DNA of 64,000 nt from Acrocarpospora pleiomorpha (GTDB taxonomy: Bacteria; Actinomycetota; Actinomycetes; Streptosporangiales; Streptosporangiaceae). The stretch spans positions 37,192 through 101,191 of the forward strand of contig NZ_BLAF01000051.1 in the NCBI RefSeq assembly GCF_009687885.1. The letters run 5' to 3'. Under the pieces are notes generated by a model. It did no database searches and had not been told where the DNA came from. It saw only the letters and a list, made by a program, of their open reading frames with translations. This document shows positions 17,324 through 26,274 of the stretch, piece after piece. Position numbers and translations under genes: made by a program. Position 1 is the first letter of the stretch. Every line of letters starts with the position of its first letter.

Positions 17324-19695
17324 TCGCCTCGCGCGATCTGAATGGCTTCCCACACCCGCACGGGTGTGAATGGCATCGTCGTCATTCGTACCCCGAACTC
17401 GGCGAGTGCGTCGTCGATCGCCGAGGCGATCGCCGGTCCGGGCGCGGAGATACCCGATTCTCCGACGCCCTTCATGCCCATGAAGGTGAAAGGTGACGGC
17501 GTTGACCGGTGACCGAGCGAGATGTCGACGCTTTCCCGGATGCCGGGCAGTGTGTACTCCCGTAGGGTCGGAGTCTGAGGGTTGGCATCGTCGTCGTAGA
17601 CGATCTCCTCGTACAGACTTGCCCCGATGCCTTGCATGATGGCGCCGTGCAGCTGTGCCTCGGCGAGCAGCGGATTGACCACGACGCCGCAGTCGTGCAC
17701 GAGAGCGAACTTCTCTATTCGCACCTCTCCGGTCTCGGGGATCACCTCCACGATGCACGCGCCGGTGGAGAAGGACCAGGTCGGATACTGGTTGTAGCGC
17801 CCGTCCTCGTCCTTTCTGTGGTAGACGTTGTCGATCTTGAAGGCGCGGGTCGCTTCGAGAGCGGGGTCGATGCCGGCCATGTGACGGCCGTGCGGTTTGC
17901 GATAGATCTCTGCCGCGACCTCGTCGAACGTCACCGACTGGCCGCTCGCCCGGGAGCGTATGCGGTGTCGCGTCACCTCCAGGTCCGCCCGGTCCGCGTT
18001 GAGCATCCGCTCTGCCACGATCTCGAGTTTCTCGCGAATCACCAGGGCGGCGAGTCGCGCGGACGATCCACCGAAGGTCAGGCTTCGCGAGCTGTAGTTG
18101 CCGTTGCCGTGCGGCGCCGACTGGGTGTCCCCTTGCAGCACCCGTACCCGATCGAGGTCGGCACCGAGACATTCGGCGACGATCTGCGCGATGCCGGTCT
18201 CGTTTCCGCTGCCGGGGGAGGTGACTCCCGTCAGCACCGTGACGTCGCCGCGAGGGGTCATCTTCACGGTCGCCGAATCGGTGCCGTTGAGCAGGGCGTC
18301 AGGTCGTGAACTGCCTTCCGGGGTGAGCTCGTGGCCGATACCGATGCCGAGATAGCGGCCATCCGTGCGTGCCGCCGTTTGGCGCGCCGGGAAGTCGTCC
18401 CAGCCGATCAGCTCCTTCACCGCCTCCAGCGTGCCCTGGTAGTCGCCGGAGTCGGTCACCCAGCCTGAGGGCTGGATGTACGGGAAGTGACTGGGGGAGA
18501 TGAAGTTGCGGGTGCGTACGGCATCACGACCGAGTCCACATGCCCGGGCCACATCATCGAGAATGCGCTCCATGAAGAACGCGGCGACTTCCTTGCCGTA
18601 GCCCCGATAGGCCTGCCATGGACCCCGATTGCTGACCACGGCGCGCAGCCGGATCGAGACGTGGTCCACGACGTAGGAGCCCGGCATGCACGCCGCGCTC
18701 ACGATCGCCATCAACCACCCCAGAAACGTGGACTGGGCGCCGATGTCGGCGAGGAGGTCGGCTTTGAGCGCCGTGATCCTGCCGTCGGGCTCGAATCCCA
18801 CCTCGTAGTCGCAGCGCATGTCACGGGAATGGCCGCCCGCCGAGAGGTACTCGTGGCGTTGTTCGATCCATTTCACCGGCCGGCCGAGCCGCCTCGACGC
18901 GTACGCCGTGATCACATCCTCGGGGAACATCGGGATCTTGCCCCCGAAAGCGCCGCCCACCTGAGGCTGAATGACGCGAAGATTCCCCTCCGGAAATGAC
19001 AGGGCCGCTGACAGGAGCGCGCGCAGCACGTGGGGCGCCTGGGTCGATGCCCAGCAGGTCATGGTCTCGTCGTAGGGGTTGTAGTCGGCGATGATGCCGC
19101 GACCCTCCAGCGGAGTCGCGGCGACACGGTTGCATACCAGAGTGCCCGAGGTCCGGCCGCTCGGCGGGGTGGCCGCGAGCACCGCGTCGGCGTCTCCTCG
19201 CGCGATCGGGTAGTCGACCATGACATTGTCCGGCCAGCTCTCCTCGACGAGCACCGCGTCGGGTTTCAGCGCCGCGCGGGCGTCGCCCAGGGCCGGGAGT
19301 GTCTCGTACGCGACGAGCACGGCCTGGACGGCGGCGTGAGCAGTCACGTAGTCGCGTGCCACGACTGCCACGACGGGCTCGCCGACATAGCGAACCTTGT
19401 CCACGGCCAGGACGTAGCGTACGGCGGTCCGAGGCGTGAAGTTGACGTTTGTGCCGCTCGGCTGGATCGCGACGCCGGCGTCCCGGAGTTCGTCGCCGGT
19501 GAGGACGAGTGCGACGCCGTCGAGACCATGAACGGCGCTCGTGTCCACCGACCGGATACGGGCGTGGGCGTGCGGGCTTCGCACGACGGCCATGGCCAGG
19601 CAGCCCTCGGGTCGGATGTCGTCGATGTAGGTGGCCGCGCCCGCGGCTGAACGACGGTTGTTGCGCCCGGGGATCGACGCGCCGACGTAGGTCAT
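17320..19695 (-). CDS. Molybdopterin-binding large subunit, xanthine dehydrogenase family
   Basis: The 791-aa catalytic subunit has an N-terminal a/b hammerhead domain (about 15-130) followed by the molybdopterin-binding domains. Cofactor or active-site landmarks are QVGGAFGGK (245-253), AYRGYGK (362-368) and the late GVGESG with the probable catalytic glutamate E746. The active-site loop lacks the AYRCSFR sequence and its cysteine, so this is not a true carbon monoxide dehydrogenase. It should hydroxylate an aromatic heterocycle, aldehyde or purine-like substrate with water as oxygen source. It is translationally coupled to the TetR gene upstream and the FAD subunit downstream. Confidence 0.92.
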   Translation of the reverse strand: MTYVGASIPGRNNRRSAAGAATYIDDIRPEGCLAMAVVRSPHAHARIRSVDTSAVHGLDGVALVLTGDELRDAGVAIQPSGTNVNFTPRTAVRYVLAVDKVRYVGEPVVAVVARDYVTAHAAVQAVLVAYETLPALGDARAALKPDAVLVEESWPDNVMVDYPIARGDADAVLAATPPSGRTSGTLVCNRVAATPLEGRGIIADYNPYDETMTCWASTQAPHVLRALLSAALSFPEGNLRVIQPQVGGAFGGKIPMFPEDVITAYASRRLGRPVKWIEQRHEYLSAGGHSRDMRCDYEVGFEPDGRITALKADLLADIGAQSTFLGWLMAIVSAACMPGSYVVDHVSIRLRAVVSNRGPWQAYRGYGKEVAAFFMERILDDVARACGLGRDAVRTRNFISPSHFPYIQPSGWVTDSGDYQGTLEAVKELIGWDDFPARQTAARTDGRYLGIGIGHELTPEGSSRPDALLNGTDSATVKMTPRGDVTVLTGVTSPGSGNETGIAQIVAECLGADLDRVRVLQGDTQSAPHGNGNYSSRSLTFGGSSARLAALVIREKLEIVAERMLNADRADLEVTRHRIRSRASGQSVTFDEVAAEIYRKPHGRHMAGIDPALEATRAFKIDNVYHRKDEDGRYNQYPTWSFSTGACIVEVIPETGEVRIEKFALVHDCGVVVNPLLAEAQLHGAIMQGIGASLYEEIVYDDDANPQTPTLREYTLPGIRESVDISLGHRSTPSPFTFMGMKGVGESGISAPGPAIASAIDDALAEFGVRMTTMPFTPVRVWEAIQIARGE

Positions 19696-20312
19696 CGCGC
19701 TTCCGTCGCCCTGCGGACGAGATCAACGCACCGATCCGGCCAGTCGGCGGGCTGGGGCTCGCCGCCGATGTAGCTTGCGTAGTAGTAGCCGAACATCATG
19801 TTCAGCACGAGGTTGACGTCGATGTCCTCGGGGAACTGACCCTCCCTGATACCCCGATCGAGCACGGCTCGCACGCGATTGCGGCGCGCTCGGACGACCT
19901 GTTCCCGGTAGAGGGCGATCATCCCAGGCTGCTGTTCCTCGTGCGCGAGCAGCGTGCCGATGATGCTCATGCCGTGGTCCCGGCTGACCGCGCGTTCGAA
20001 CAGCCGCAGCTCCGTGAGGAGTGCCTTCCACGCATCCGCCTCGGTGGTGGGTGGATCATCGTTCGACATCGTGGCGATCGCTGCGGTCGCCAGTTCGATC
20101 TTGGTGGACCACCGACGGTAGATGCTCGGCTTGCTCACCCCAGATCGTTCGGCGACGGCGTCCATGCTCATCGAGGCGAACCCCTCGCGCGAGAGCACGT
20201 GCAGGGCCGCTCGCAGGATACGGGCATCGGCGTCGATATCTCGTGGCCGGCCGCGGCCTCGAGGTGCGCTCTCTCGAGGCTCCAATGTCGGCCTTGACCC
20301 AGGGATCGTCAT
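19692..20312 (-). CDS. TetR-family regulator of the hydroxylase/Liv gene pair
   Basis: The 206-aa protein has a TetR N-terminal DNA-binding domain (about 25-75: ILRAALHVLSREGFASMSMD, with SGVSKPSIYRRWSTK as recognition helix) and a TetR_C effector domain. It starts 59 bases from the divergent Liv operon, with a palindrome between them, and overlaps the hydroxylase large subunit by 4 bases. It is therefore first in the hydroxylase operon and probably represses both directions until a pathway compound binds. Confidence 0.9.
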   Translation of the reverse strand: MTIPGSRPTLEPRESAPRGRGRPRDIDADARILRAALHVLSREGFASMSMDAVAERSGVSKPSIYRRWSTKIELATAAIATMSNDDPPTTEADAWKALLTELRLFERAVSRDHGMSIIGTLLAHEEQQPGMIALYREQVVRARRNRVRAVLDRGIREGQFPEDIDVNLVLNMMFGYYYASYIGGEPQPADWPDRCVDLVRRATEAR

Positions 20313-20332
20313 GTCCCTACTCTAAGACATCA

Positions 20333-20353
20333 TTTACGATACCGTAACGTAAA
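20333..20353. promoter_or_regulatory. Palindromic operator, probable TetR site
   Basis: The 59-base divergent gap contains TTTACG-N9-CGTAAA (20333-20353), a strong inverted repeat in an A/T-richer patch. It sits between the TetR start and the first liv gene and is the obvious candidate binding site for the adjacent regulator. Confidence 0.6.
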
Positions 20354-20371
20354 GATAATAGGAGCCTCCAA

Positions 20372-21076
20372 ATGCTCAGGGTCGAGCACCTGTCACTCGC
20401 TTTCCGAGGCGTGCAGGCCTTACGCGACGTCACGTTCGAAGTCGCCGCCGGAGGCGTCACTGCCCTGATCGGACCCAACGGGGCGGGCAAGACGACGATG
20501 TTCAACTGCATCAGCCGCATCCTCACCCCCGACAGCGGAACGCTCAGCCTCGACGGAATCGATCTGATCGGAGTCCGAGCGTCCCGCCTCCCAGAACTGG
20601 GAGTCGCCCGTACCTTCCAGCACGCCGCCCTGTTCCCGTCCCTCGACGTGCGCGGCAACGTCCGGATCGGGGCTGATGTCGCACGCCACGCGTCGCGCCC
20701 GGCGCTGTCGGTCGACGAGACCTTGGACCTGCTGCAGCTTTCCGCCGACGCCTCTCGAAACACCGAAGGACTCCCGCTCGGCACCAAGAAGCGCGTCGAG
20801 TTGGCCCGCGCGCTGGCAAGCGGTCCGCACCTCCTGCTGCTCGACGAGCCCGCGGGGGGCCTGACCCACGAGGAGGTCGGCGAGATGCGCGACACCCTTC
20901 TCTCCGTGAAGGAGCGACTCGGCCTCACCATCCTGCTCGTCGAACACCACGTCCAGATGGTCATGAGCATGAGCAGCCACGTGGTCGTGATGTCGTCAGG
21001 CGAGGTCATCGCCGACGGAGCACCGTCCGACGTGCAATCCGACCCGCGCGTCATCAGCGCCTACCTGGGGAGCTGA
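20372..21076 (+). CDS. livG: Branched-chain-type ABC transporter ATPase, LivG
   Basis: The 234-aa ATPase has Walker A GPNGAGKTT, a Q-loop in VARTFQHAALFPSLDV, a LivG-type variant signature LPLGTKKRVELARAL, Walker B LLLLDEP and switch histidine in LLVEHH. It energises a Liv-type importer together with the LivF partner encoded next. AGGAG at 20360-20364 precedes the ATG. It heads the operon livG-livF-livH-livM-binding protein-hydrolase-cupin. With a hydroxylase and a ring-product hydrolase nearby, the substrate is more likely an aromatic acid or N-heterocycle than leucine; this is inference. Confidence 0.9.
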   Translation: MLRVEHLSLAFRGVQALRDVTFEVAAGGVTALIGPNGAGKTTMFNCISRILTPDSGTLSLDGIDLIGVRASRLPELGVARTFQHAALFPSLDVRGNVRIGADVARHASRPALSVDETLDLLQLSADASRNTEGLPLGTKKRVELARALASGPHLLLLDEPAGGLTHEEVGEMRDTLLSVKERLGLTILLVEHHVQMVMSMSSHVVVMSSGEVIADGAPSDVQSDPRVISAYLGS

Positions 21077-21077
21077 G

Positions 21078-21806
21078 ATGTCCGATCCTCTCGTACCACT
21101 GCTCGACGTGGACAACCTTTACGCCCGCTACGGTCAGGCGCGCGTTCTGCACGGCGTCAGCCTGACGGTCCTGCCGGGCGAGGTGGTCGTCCTCCTCGGC
21201 GCGAACGGGGCGGGCAAGACGACGCTGCTCCGCGCCATCACCGGTCATGTCGAGCGGACTGGATCGATAAAGTTCGTCGGCACGGACATCACGAGAGCAT
21301 CGCCGGCGACAATCGTGTCCCTCGGACTCGTCCAGGTTCCGGAAGGACGTGGCACGTTCGCCGACCTGACGGTCCAGGAGAACCTCCGGCTCGGCGCCTA
21401 CACGCGCCGCGTCACCGCTGCGGCGCTCGCGCTCGAGATCTCCGAGATCGTCGAGCGGTACCCCATCCTCGGCGAACGCGCAGGCCAGCGGGCCGGGCTG
21501 CTCAGTGGGGGAGAGCAGCAGATGCTCGCGATCGCACGGGCGCTGCTTGCCCGGCCACGGCTCCTCGTGCTGGACGAACCCTCGCTCGGACTCGCCCCGG
21601 CCATGACGCGCGCCGTCTTCGACACGTTGCGTGAACTGCACGACGAGCAAGGGCTCAGCCTGCTCATAGTCGAGCAGAACGCTGACCTGAGCCTCGGCAT
21701 CGCCGACCGCGCGTACGTGCTCGAAGCGGGAGAGATCCAGGTTGCCGGTCCGGCCGCAGCCATCCGCGACGACGCCGGTCTCCGCCGGGCGTACCTGGGA
21801 TATTAG
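21078..21806 (+). CDS. livF: Branched-chain-type ABC transporter ATPase, LivF
   Basis: The 242-aa ATPase has Walker A GANGAGKTT, the LivF-like PEGRGTFADLTVQENL segment, signature LLSGGEQQMLAIARAL, Walker B LVLDEPS and LLIVEQN with the switch region. It starts one base after the livG stop. It forms the ATPase heterodimer with LivG. Confidence 0.92.
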   Translation: MSDPLVPLLDVDNLYARYGQARVLHGVSLTVLPGEVVVLLGANGAGKTTLLRAITGHVERTGSIKFVGTDITRASPATIVSLGLVQVPEGRGTFADLTVQENLRLGAYTRRVTAAALALEISEIVERYPILGERAGQRAGLLSGGEQQMLAIARALLARPRLLVLDEPSLGLAPAMTRAVFDTLRELHDEQGLSLLIVEQNADLSLGIADRAYVLEAGEIQVAGPAAAIRDDAGLRRAYLGY

Positions 21807-21816
21807 GAGCGACACG

Positions 21817-22695
21817 ATGCTGGCTCTCCAGTTACTCGTTGACGGCGTCGGCAAGGGGGCGATCTACGCCGCTCTCGCCCTGGCGATTGTCGTCGCCCAC
21901 CGGAGCACTGGGCTGGTCAACTTCGCGCAGGGCGAGTTCGCCACGCTGTCGGCGATGTTGACGGTCGCGCTCACCGGCCTCGGCCTCGACGTCTGGCTCG
22001 CACTCGCCGTCGCGGCCGCGGCCTCCTTCGCCGGAGGCGCGCTCATCCAGGTGGTGATCGTGCGCCCTACGATGCGCCGTGACCTCGTCCCCGTGGTCAT
22101 CATGATCGGTCTCTATGTCTGCGCCAATGCCATCGGTCAGCTGACCTTCGGCCAGAACCCGCGCCCCCTCGAAGGGCTCTTTCCCGCCGGAGGGCTCATG
22201 CTCGGCGGGATCCGCATCCAATGGTCGCTGATCGGGGTGATTCTCCTGCAAGCGGTGGTGATCACGGCGCTCACCCTCTTCTTCGTCCGGACCAAGATCG
22301 GGCTCGGGTTCCGCGCGGTCGCGACCGCCCCCGAGGCGAGCCGGGTCGCGGGGATACCCGTCGAACGAATGCACATGATCGGCTGGGGCATCGCCGCAGC
22401 GCTCGGGGCCGTGGCCGGTGTCAGCCTCACCAACCTCGGCGTCTACGTCGAGCCGCACATGATGACGACGGTCCTGGTCTACTCGCTCGCCGCGGTCACG
22501 ATCGGAGGATTCGACAGCGCACTCGGCGCGATCGTCGGCGGCACGATCATGGGAATCGTGGAGAGCCTGGTCACCGGCCTCGTACCGGGTGTCTCAGGAG
22601 ATGCCGGAATCCTGGTCTCACTCGCGATCATCACCCTGATCCTGCTGTCGCGACCACAGGGACTCTTCGGCCGAGAGCGGGTGACCCGTGTCTGA
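21817..22695 (+). CDS. livH: Branched-chain-type ABC permease, LivH
   Basis: The 292-aa membrane protein has about eight hydrophobic spans. It has the LivH hallmarks GAIYAALALAIVVAHRSTGL and VNFAQGEFATLSAM at the N-terminus and a permease loop with AVATAPEASRVAGIPVERMH. The start is the ATG at 21817, preceded by an AGGAG-like site at 21805-21809; the open frame upstream is read-through of the livF end. It pairs with LivM, overlapping its gene by 8 bases. Confidence 0.92.
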   Translation: MLALQLLVDGVGKGAIYAALALAIVVAHRSTGLVNFAQGEFATLSAMLTVALTGLGLDVWLALAVAAAASFAGGALIQVVIVRPTMRRDLVPVVIMIGLYVCANAIGQLTFGQNPRPLEGLFPAGGLMLGGIRIQWSLIGVILLQAVVITALTLFFVRTKIGLGFRAVATAPEASRVAGIPVERMHMIGWGIAAALGAVAGVSLTNLGVYVEPHMMTTVLVYSLAAVTIGGFDSALGAIVGGTIMGIVESLVTGLVPGVSGDAGILVSLAIITLILLSRPQGLFGRERVTRV

Positions 22696-23740
22696 GTCAC
22701 GCTCGGTACGCGCGGCCCAAGCGGGCAACGCCGCACTTGTCCTCGCCCTCGTGCTCGTCCCGCTCTTCTTCGAGCCTTTCAGGGTCACCCAGTTCACCCA
22801 GATCCTCGTCGTCGCCATCGCGGTGGCCGGGCTCAACCTCCTGACCGGCTTCACCGGGCAGGTCTCCGTCGGGCACTCGGCCTTCTTCGGGATCGGCGCC
22901 TACGTGACCGGTGTCCTCATCGTCCATGCCGCCGTTCCGATGACCGCCGCGATCATCGCAGGCACCCTCTCCGGCGGCATCGCCGGAGCACTGTTCGGCG
23001 TTCCTTCCCTGCGGATCAAAGGCACCCACCTCGCGATTGTGACGTTGGTGCTGGCAGCATCCCTCCCCGCCGTGCTGAGCACGTTCTCCGAGATCACCGG
23101 CGGCACGGAAGGGCTGCGCGTACCCCGCATCACACCACCGCGCGGATCGTTCCTCGCCGCCGACCAAACCCGCTACTACGTCGTACTCGGTGTGCTGCTC
23201 CTCATTGTCCTCGGCGTCTTCATGCTCGACCGCAGCCGGACCGGGCGTGCACTACGCGCCCTCGGCGACAACGAGATCGCCGCGGTTACGTACGGCGTAC
23301 GCCCCATGCGGCTGCGGATCGGCGTATTCGCGGCGAGTTCGACGATCACGGCCCTAGCGGGCGCCCTTTTCGCCGTCACGAGCGGCTTCATCTCCTCGAC
23401 CACGAGCTACATGACGATCGTCGGATCGATCGTGTTCCTCACCGCACTCGTGATCGGGGGACGCGCGCTACTCGCGGGACCGCTCGCCGGTGCGGCGATC
23501 GCGGAGCTCCTACCAGCCCAGATCAGCCGGCAATCCCCGGAATGGGCGAACTTCGCCTATGGCGCGATCCTGATCGCCCTCCTGCTCCTCGCGCCCGAAG
23601 GCATCTCCAGCCTCCGCCCCAGGCGCTGGCTGTCACGCACGGCTCCTGATGTCCTCCCCACCCCCCTTCAACAGGAGGAAGCACCTCATGACACCGACAA
23701 CACCCACGACCAAGCGACGTCCACGACGCATATTGGCTAG
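22688..23740 (+). CDS. livM: Branched-chain-type ABC permease, LivM
   Basis: The 350-aa membrane protein starts with GTG and has about eight to ten spans. Family marks are NLLTGFTGQVSVGHSAFFGI and the permease loop SRTGRALRALGDNEIAAVTY. Its hydrophilic C-terminal tail extends past the start of the binding-protein gene, giving an unusual 53-base overlap in different frames. It completes the membrane channel with LivH. Confidence 0.9.
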   Translation: MSESRSVRAAQAGNAALVLALVLVPLFFEPFRVTQFTQILVVAIAVAGLNLLTGFTGQVSVGHSAFFGIGAYVTGVLIVHAAVPMTAAIIAGTLSGGIAGALFGVPSLRIKGTHLAIVTLVLAASLPAVLSTFSEITGGTEGLRVPRITPPRGSFLAADQTRYYVVLGVLLLIVLGVFMLDRSRTGRALRALGDNEIAAVTYGVRPMRLRIGVFAASSTITALAGALFAVTSGFISSTTSYMTIVGSIVFLTALVIGGRALLAGPLAGAAIAELLPAQISRQSPEWANFAYGAILIALLLLAPEGISSLRPRRWLSRTAPDVLPTPLQQEEAPHDTDNTHDQATSTTHIG

Positions 23741-25082
23741 CACAGGATCACTCCTCGCCACTGTCCTCCTCGTGACAGCTTGTACGGCGCGAGTCGGCGA
23801 CGGCGGCGACCCCGCAGCATCAACCGACGGCAGCCTCAATCTGACCGCCGACTGCCTCCACTACGACCCGACGGCAGGCGTCACCGCCAGCGCGATCAAG
23901 CTCGGAACCAGTCTGCCGCTCACCGGGCCACTGGCCATCCCTGGCACGTTCCACTTCGGCCTCGAAGCCCATCTCGCAAAGATAAACGCAGAAGGCGGCA
24001 TCGACGGCAGAAAGATCGAGCTCACCGTACTCGACGATGGCTACGACCCCGCCAAGACCGCCACGAATGTCAACGAACTTGTCAACCGGGACAAAGTCTT
24101 CGGCATCGTCGGAATCCTCGGCACCGCCACCGCGCTCGCGGTACAGCAGGATCTGCAGGACAGTTGCGTACCCAACCTGTTCATCCAGACCGGGGCCCCC
24201 GTGGTCGCCGACCCCGCGCAGACCTGGTCGCAGATCCAGTTCCCGACCTACACCCTGGAGGCGCAGGCGCTCGCCCAGCGCGCCATCAACGCGGGCGTCA
24301 AATCAGTGTCGATCATCAGCCAGAACGACGCCTTCGGAAAGGCGTACGTGGACGCCCTCGTCGGCCCGCTCCAAGACGCCGGTGTCAAGGTGGGCACCCG
24401 GGCGACCTACGACCCCGGCGCCCCCAGCGTCGAAACCCAGATCACCCAACTCGCCGCTGATGGTGCCGACGCGGTGTTCATCGCCGCGCTCGGCACCAAG
24501 TGCCCACAGATCCTCAATGGCATCAAGTCGTCTCGCTGGAACCCGCTGCTGCTCAGCGTCAACTTCTGCACGTCTCGTGGACTGCTCGGGCTCCTTGAGA
24601 ACGGCGCAGGAGACGACATGATCGGTACGACCTGGTACAAGAGCCCCACCGACCCGCAGTTCGCGGACGACGCTGCTCTTGCGGCCTACCGCGAGGCGCT
24701 CGCAAAGTACGCACCCACCGCCGATCCCGATGAGGATTTCGTGCTCGACGGTTGGCTGGTAGGCCAACTCCTCATCAAGGTCCTCAAATCGGCCGAGACA
24801 CTCGATCGCGCGTCGGTGATGCGGGCCGCGCACGATGCCAACCTGCACGTGGACACCATGCTCGACGGCGTGCAGTTCGCCGCCGCGGGGACTACGGAGC
24901 CGATCGGTCAAGTTCAGCTGCGCCGCTACGACAGCGCAAGCAAGACGTTCCTCTTCATCGATCCCAAGTCGGGCGACGACCTGCCGGCCGGAAAGACGAG
25001 ACTGATCATCCGCAGGACGAACCTGCCCCCGAGCGCTGACGTCCGAGAGACGACGGCAGCTCCATCTGAAGGCAAGCCATGA
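23688..25082 (+). CDS. Substrate-binding lipoprotein, Peripla_BP_6 (LivJ-like)
   Basis: The 464-aa type I binding protein starts at the ATG at 23688, chosen because AGGAGG lies at 23673-23678; the frame is open further upstream inside livM. The N-terminus has basic residues, a hydrophobic helix and a lipobox LLVTAC. The mature part begins a two-lobed fold with IKLGTSLPLTGPLAIPGTFH and INAEGGIDGRKIELTVLDDG. It is longer than E. coli LivJ, as is usual for actinobacterial lipoproteins for aromatic or amide substrates. It delivers the ligand to LivHM and overlaps the next gene by ATGA. Confidence 0.9.
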   Translation: MTPTTPTTKRRPRRILASTGSLLATVLLVTACTARVGDGGDPAASTDGSLNLTADCLHYDPTAGVTASAIKLGTSLPLTGPLAIPGTFHFGLEAHLAKINAEGGIDGRKIELTVLDDGYDPAKTATNVNELVNRDKVFGIVGILGTATALAVQQDLQDSCVPNLFIQTGAPVVADPAQTWSQIQFPTYTLEAQALAQRAINAGVKSVSIISQNDAFGKAYVDALVGPLQDAGVKVGTRATYDPGAPSVETQITQLAADGADAVFIAALGTKCPQILNGIKSSRWNPLLLSVNFCTSRGLLGLLENGAGDDMIGTTWYKSPTDPQFADDAALAAYREALAKYAPTADPDEDFVLDGWLVGQLLIKVLKSAETLDRASVMRAAHDANLHVDTMLDGVQFAAAGTTEPIGQVQLRRYDSASKTFLFIDPKSGDDLPAGKTRLIIRRTNLPPSADVRETTAAPSEGKP

Positions 25083-26269
25083 CCTCAACCGATGACGCGC
25101 TCTACGGACTCGACGCCCTCCCCTACGGTGTCTTCGATCCAGGTCAAGGCCCTCGGGTGGGCGTTCGATTCGGGCCGGGAGTCGTTGATCTCGCAGCTCT
25201 GTCCGCTGCTGCTCACTCACCGCTGGTGGAACTGTTCGACCAACCCTCCCTCGACGCTTTCCTTGCGGCGGGCAGGACGGTGTGGTCGCAGGCTCGGTCG
25301 AAAGTCCAGGAATGGCTGTCGACGACACCGAGCGAGCACGGCCATCGCCTCGCGGACGTCGACCTTCATCAGCCCTTCACCGTCGCCGACTACGTGGATT
25401 TCTACTCCTCTCGAGTGCATGCGGAGAACCTGAGTCAGATCTTCCGGCCTGGTCAGCCGCCGTTGCAGCAAAACTGGCTGAGCCTTCCCGTCGGCTACCA
25501 CGGTCGGGCCGGCACGATCGTGCCATCCGGTACGCCGGTCGTTCGGCCAAACGGCCAGCGGGCGGGAGCCGGTGCCGGCCCTTCGGAATTCGGTCCAACC
25601 CGAAAGCTCGACCTGGAGGTCGAGCTCGGTTTTGTGGTAGGCCGCGGGTCCACGCTCGGAACTCCTGTCCCGGGCGGGGACGCCCGCGAGCACATCTTCG
25701 GCGTCGTGCTGGTTGACGACTGGTCCGCTCGCGACATCCAAGCGTTCGAGTACGTCCCCCTGGGACCGATGCTCGGGAAGTCGTTCGCCACCTCGATCGG
25801 GCACTGGGTACTGCCGATCGAGGCGCTCGACGCCGCGCGCATCCCGCCACCACCGAGAGAACAGGCGCTTCACCCCTACCTGACCGGCTGGAACGATATG
25901 GGACTCGACATCGACTTCGAGGTCCGCCTCAATGGGCACCTGATCAGCGCGCCACGCTACCGCGACGTCTACTGGACGCCCGAGCAACAGCTCGCGCACC
26001 TGACCATCAGCGGCGCCTCGCTCCGATCTGGTGATCTGTTCGCGTCCGGAACGGTCTCGTCGATTGGGAATCCCGGTTCGTTGATCGAACTCACCCTGGA
26101 CGGCCGTCGGCAATTGGCGCTCCCGGACGGCCGGCAACGGACCTACCTCGAAGACGGCGACGAGGTCGTCATCACCGCGACGGCGCCTGGTCCCGGCGTC
26201 GCACGCATCGGCCTCGGAGAAGTGCGCGGAACGATCTACCCGTCACCGATCGAACAGGAAGACAACTAA
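25079..26269 (+). CDS. Fumarylacetoacetase-family hydrolase
   Basis: The 396-aa protein has the two-domain layout of true fumarylacetoacetases: an N-terminal SH3-like domain, then the FAH fold with DFYSSRVHAENLSQIFRP, NWLSLPVGYHGRAGTIVPSG, KLDLEVELGFVVG and VLVDDWSARDIQAFEYVPLG. These carry the acidic metal ligands and catalytic histidine. The family cleaves a 1,3-diketo C-C bond, giving fumarate and acetoacetate in tyrosine breakdown. No homogentisate dioxygenase or maleylacetoacetate isomerase gene is visible here, so it may act on a related acylpyruvate or diketone. It is coupled to the binding-protein gene by ATGA. Confidence 0.88.
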   Translation: MTSTDDALYGLDALPYGVFDPGQGPRVGVRFGPGVVDLAALSAAAHSPLVELFDQPSLDAFLAAGRTVWSQARSKVQEWLSTTPSEHGHRLADVDLHQPFTVADYVDFYSSRVHAENLSQIFRPGQPPLQQNWLSLPVGYHGRAGTIVPSGTPVVRPNGQRAGAGAGPSEFGPTRKLDLEVELGFVVGRGSTLGTPVPGGDAREHIFGVVLVDDWSARDIQAFEYVPLGPMLGKSFATSIGHWVLPIEALDAARIPPPPREQALHPYLTGWNDMGLDIDFEVRLNGHLISAPRYRDVYWTPEQQLAHLTISGASLRSGDLFASGTVSSIGNPGSLIELTLDGRRQLALPDGRQRTYLEDGDEVVITATAPGPGVARIGLGEVRGTIYPSPIEQEDN

Positions 26270-26274
26270 TCGCT

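Noticed and set aside
17320..19695. Annotation as carbon monoxide dehydrogenase large subunit
   Set aside because: The active-site loop is AYRGYGK rather than AYRCSFR, so the cysteine that holds copper is missing. A general molybdenum hydroxylase call is safer.
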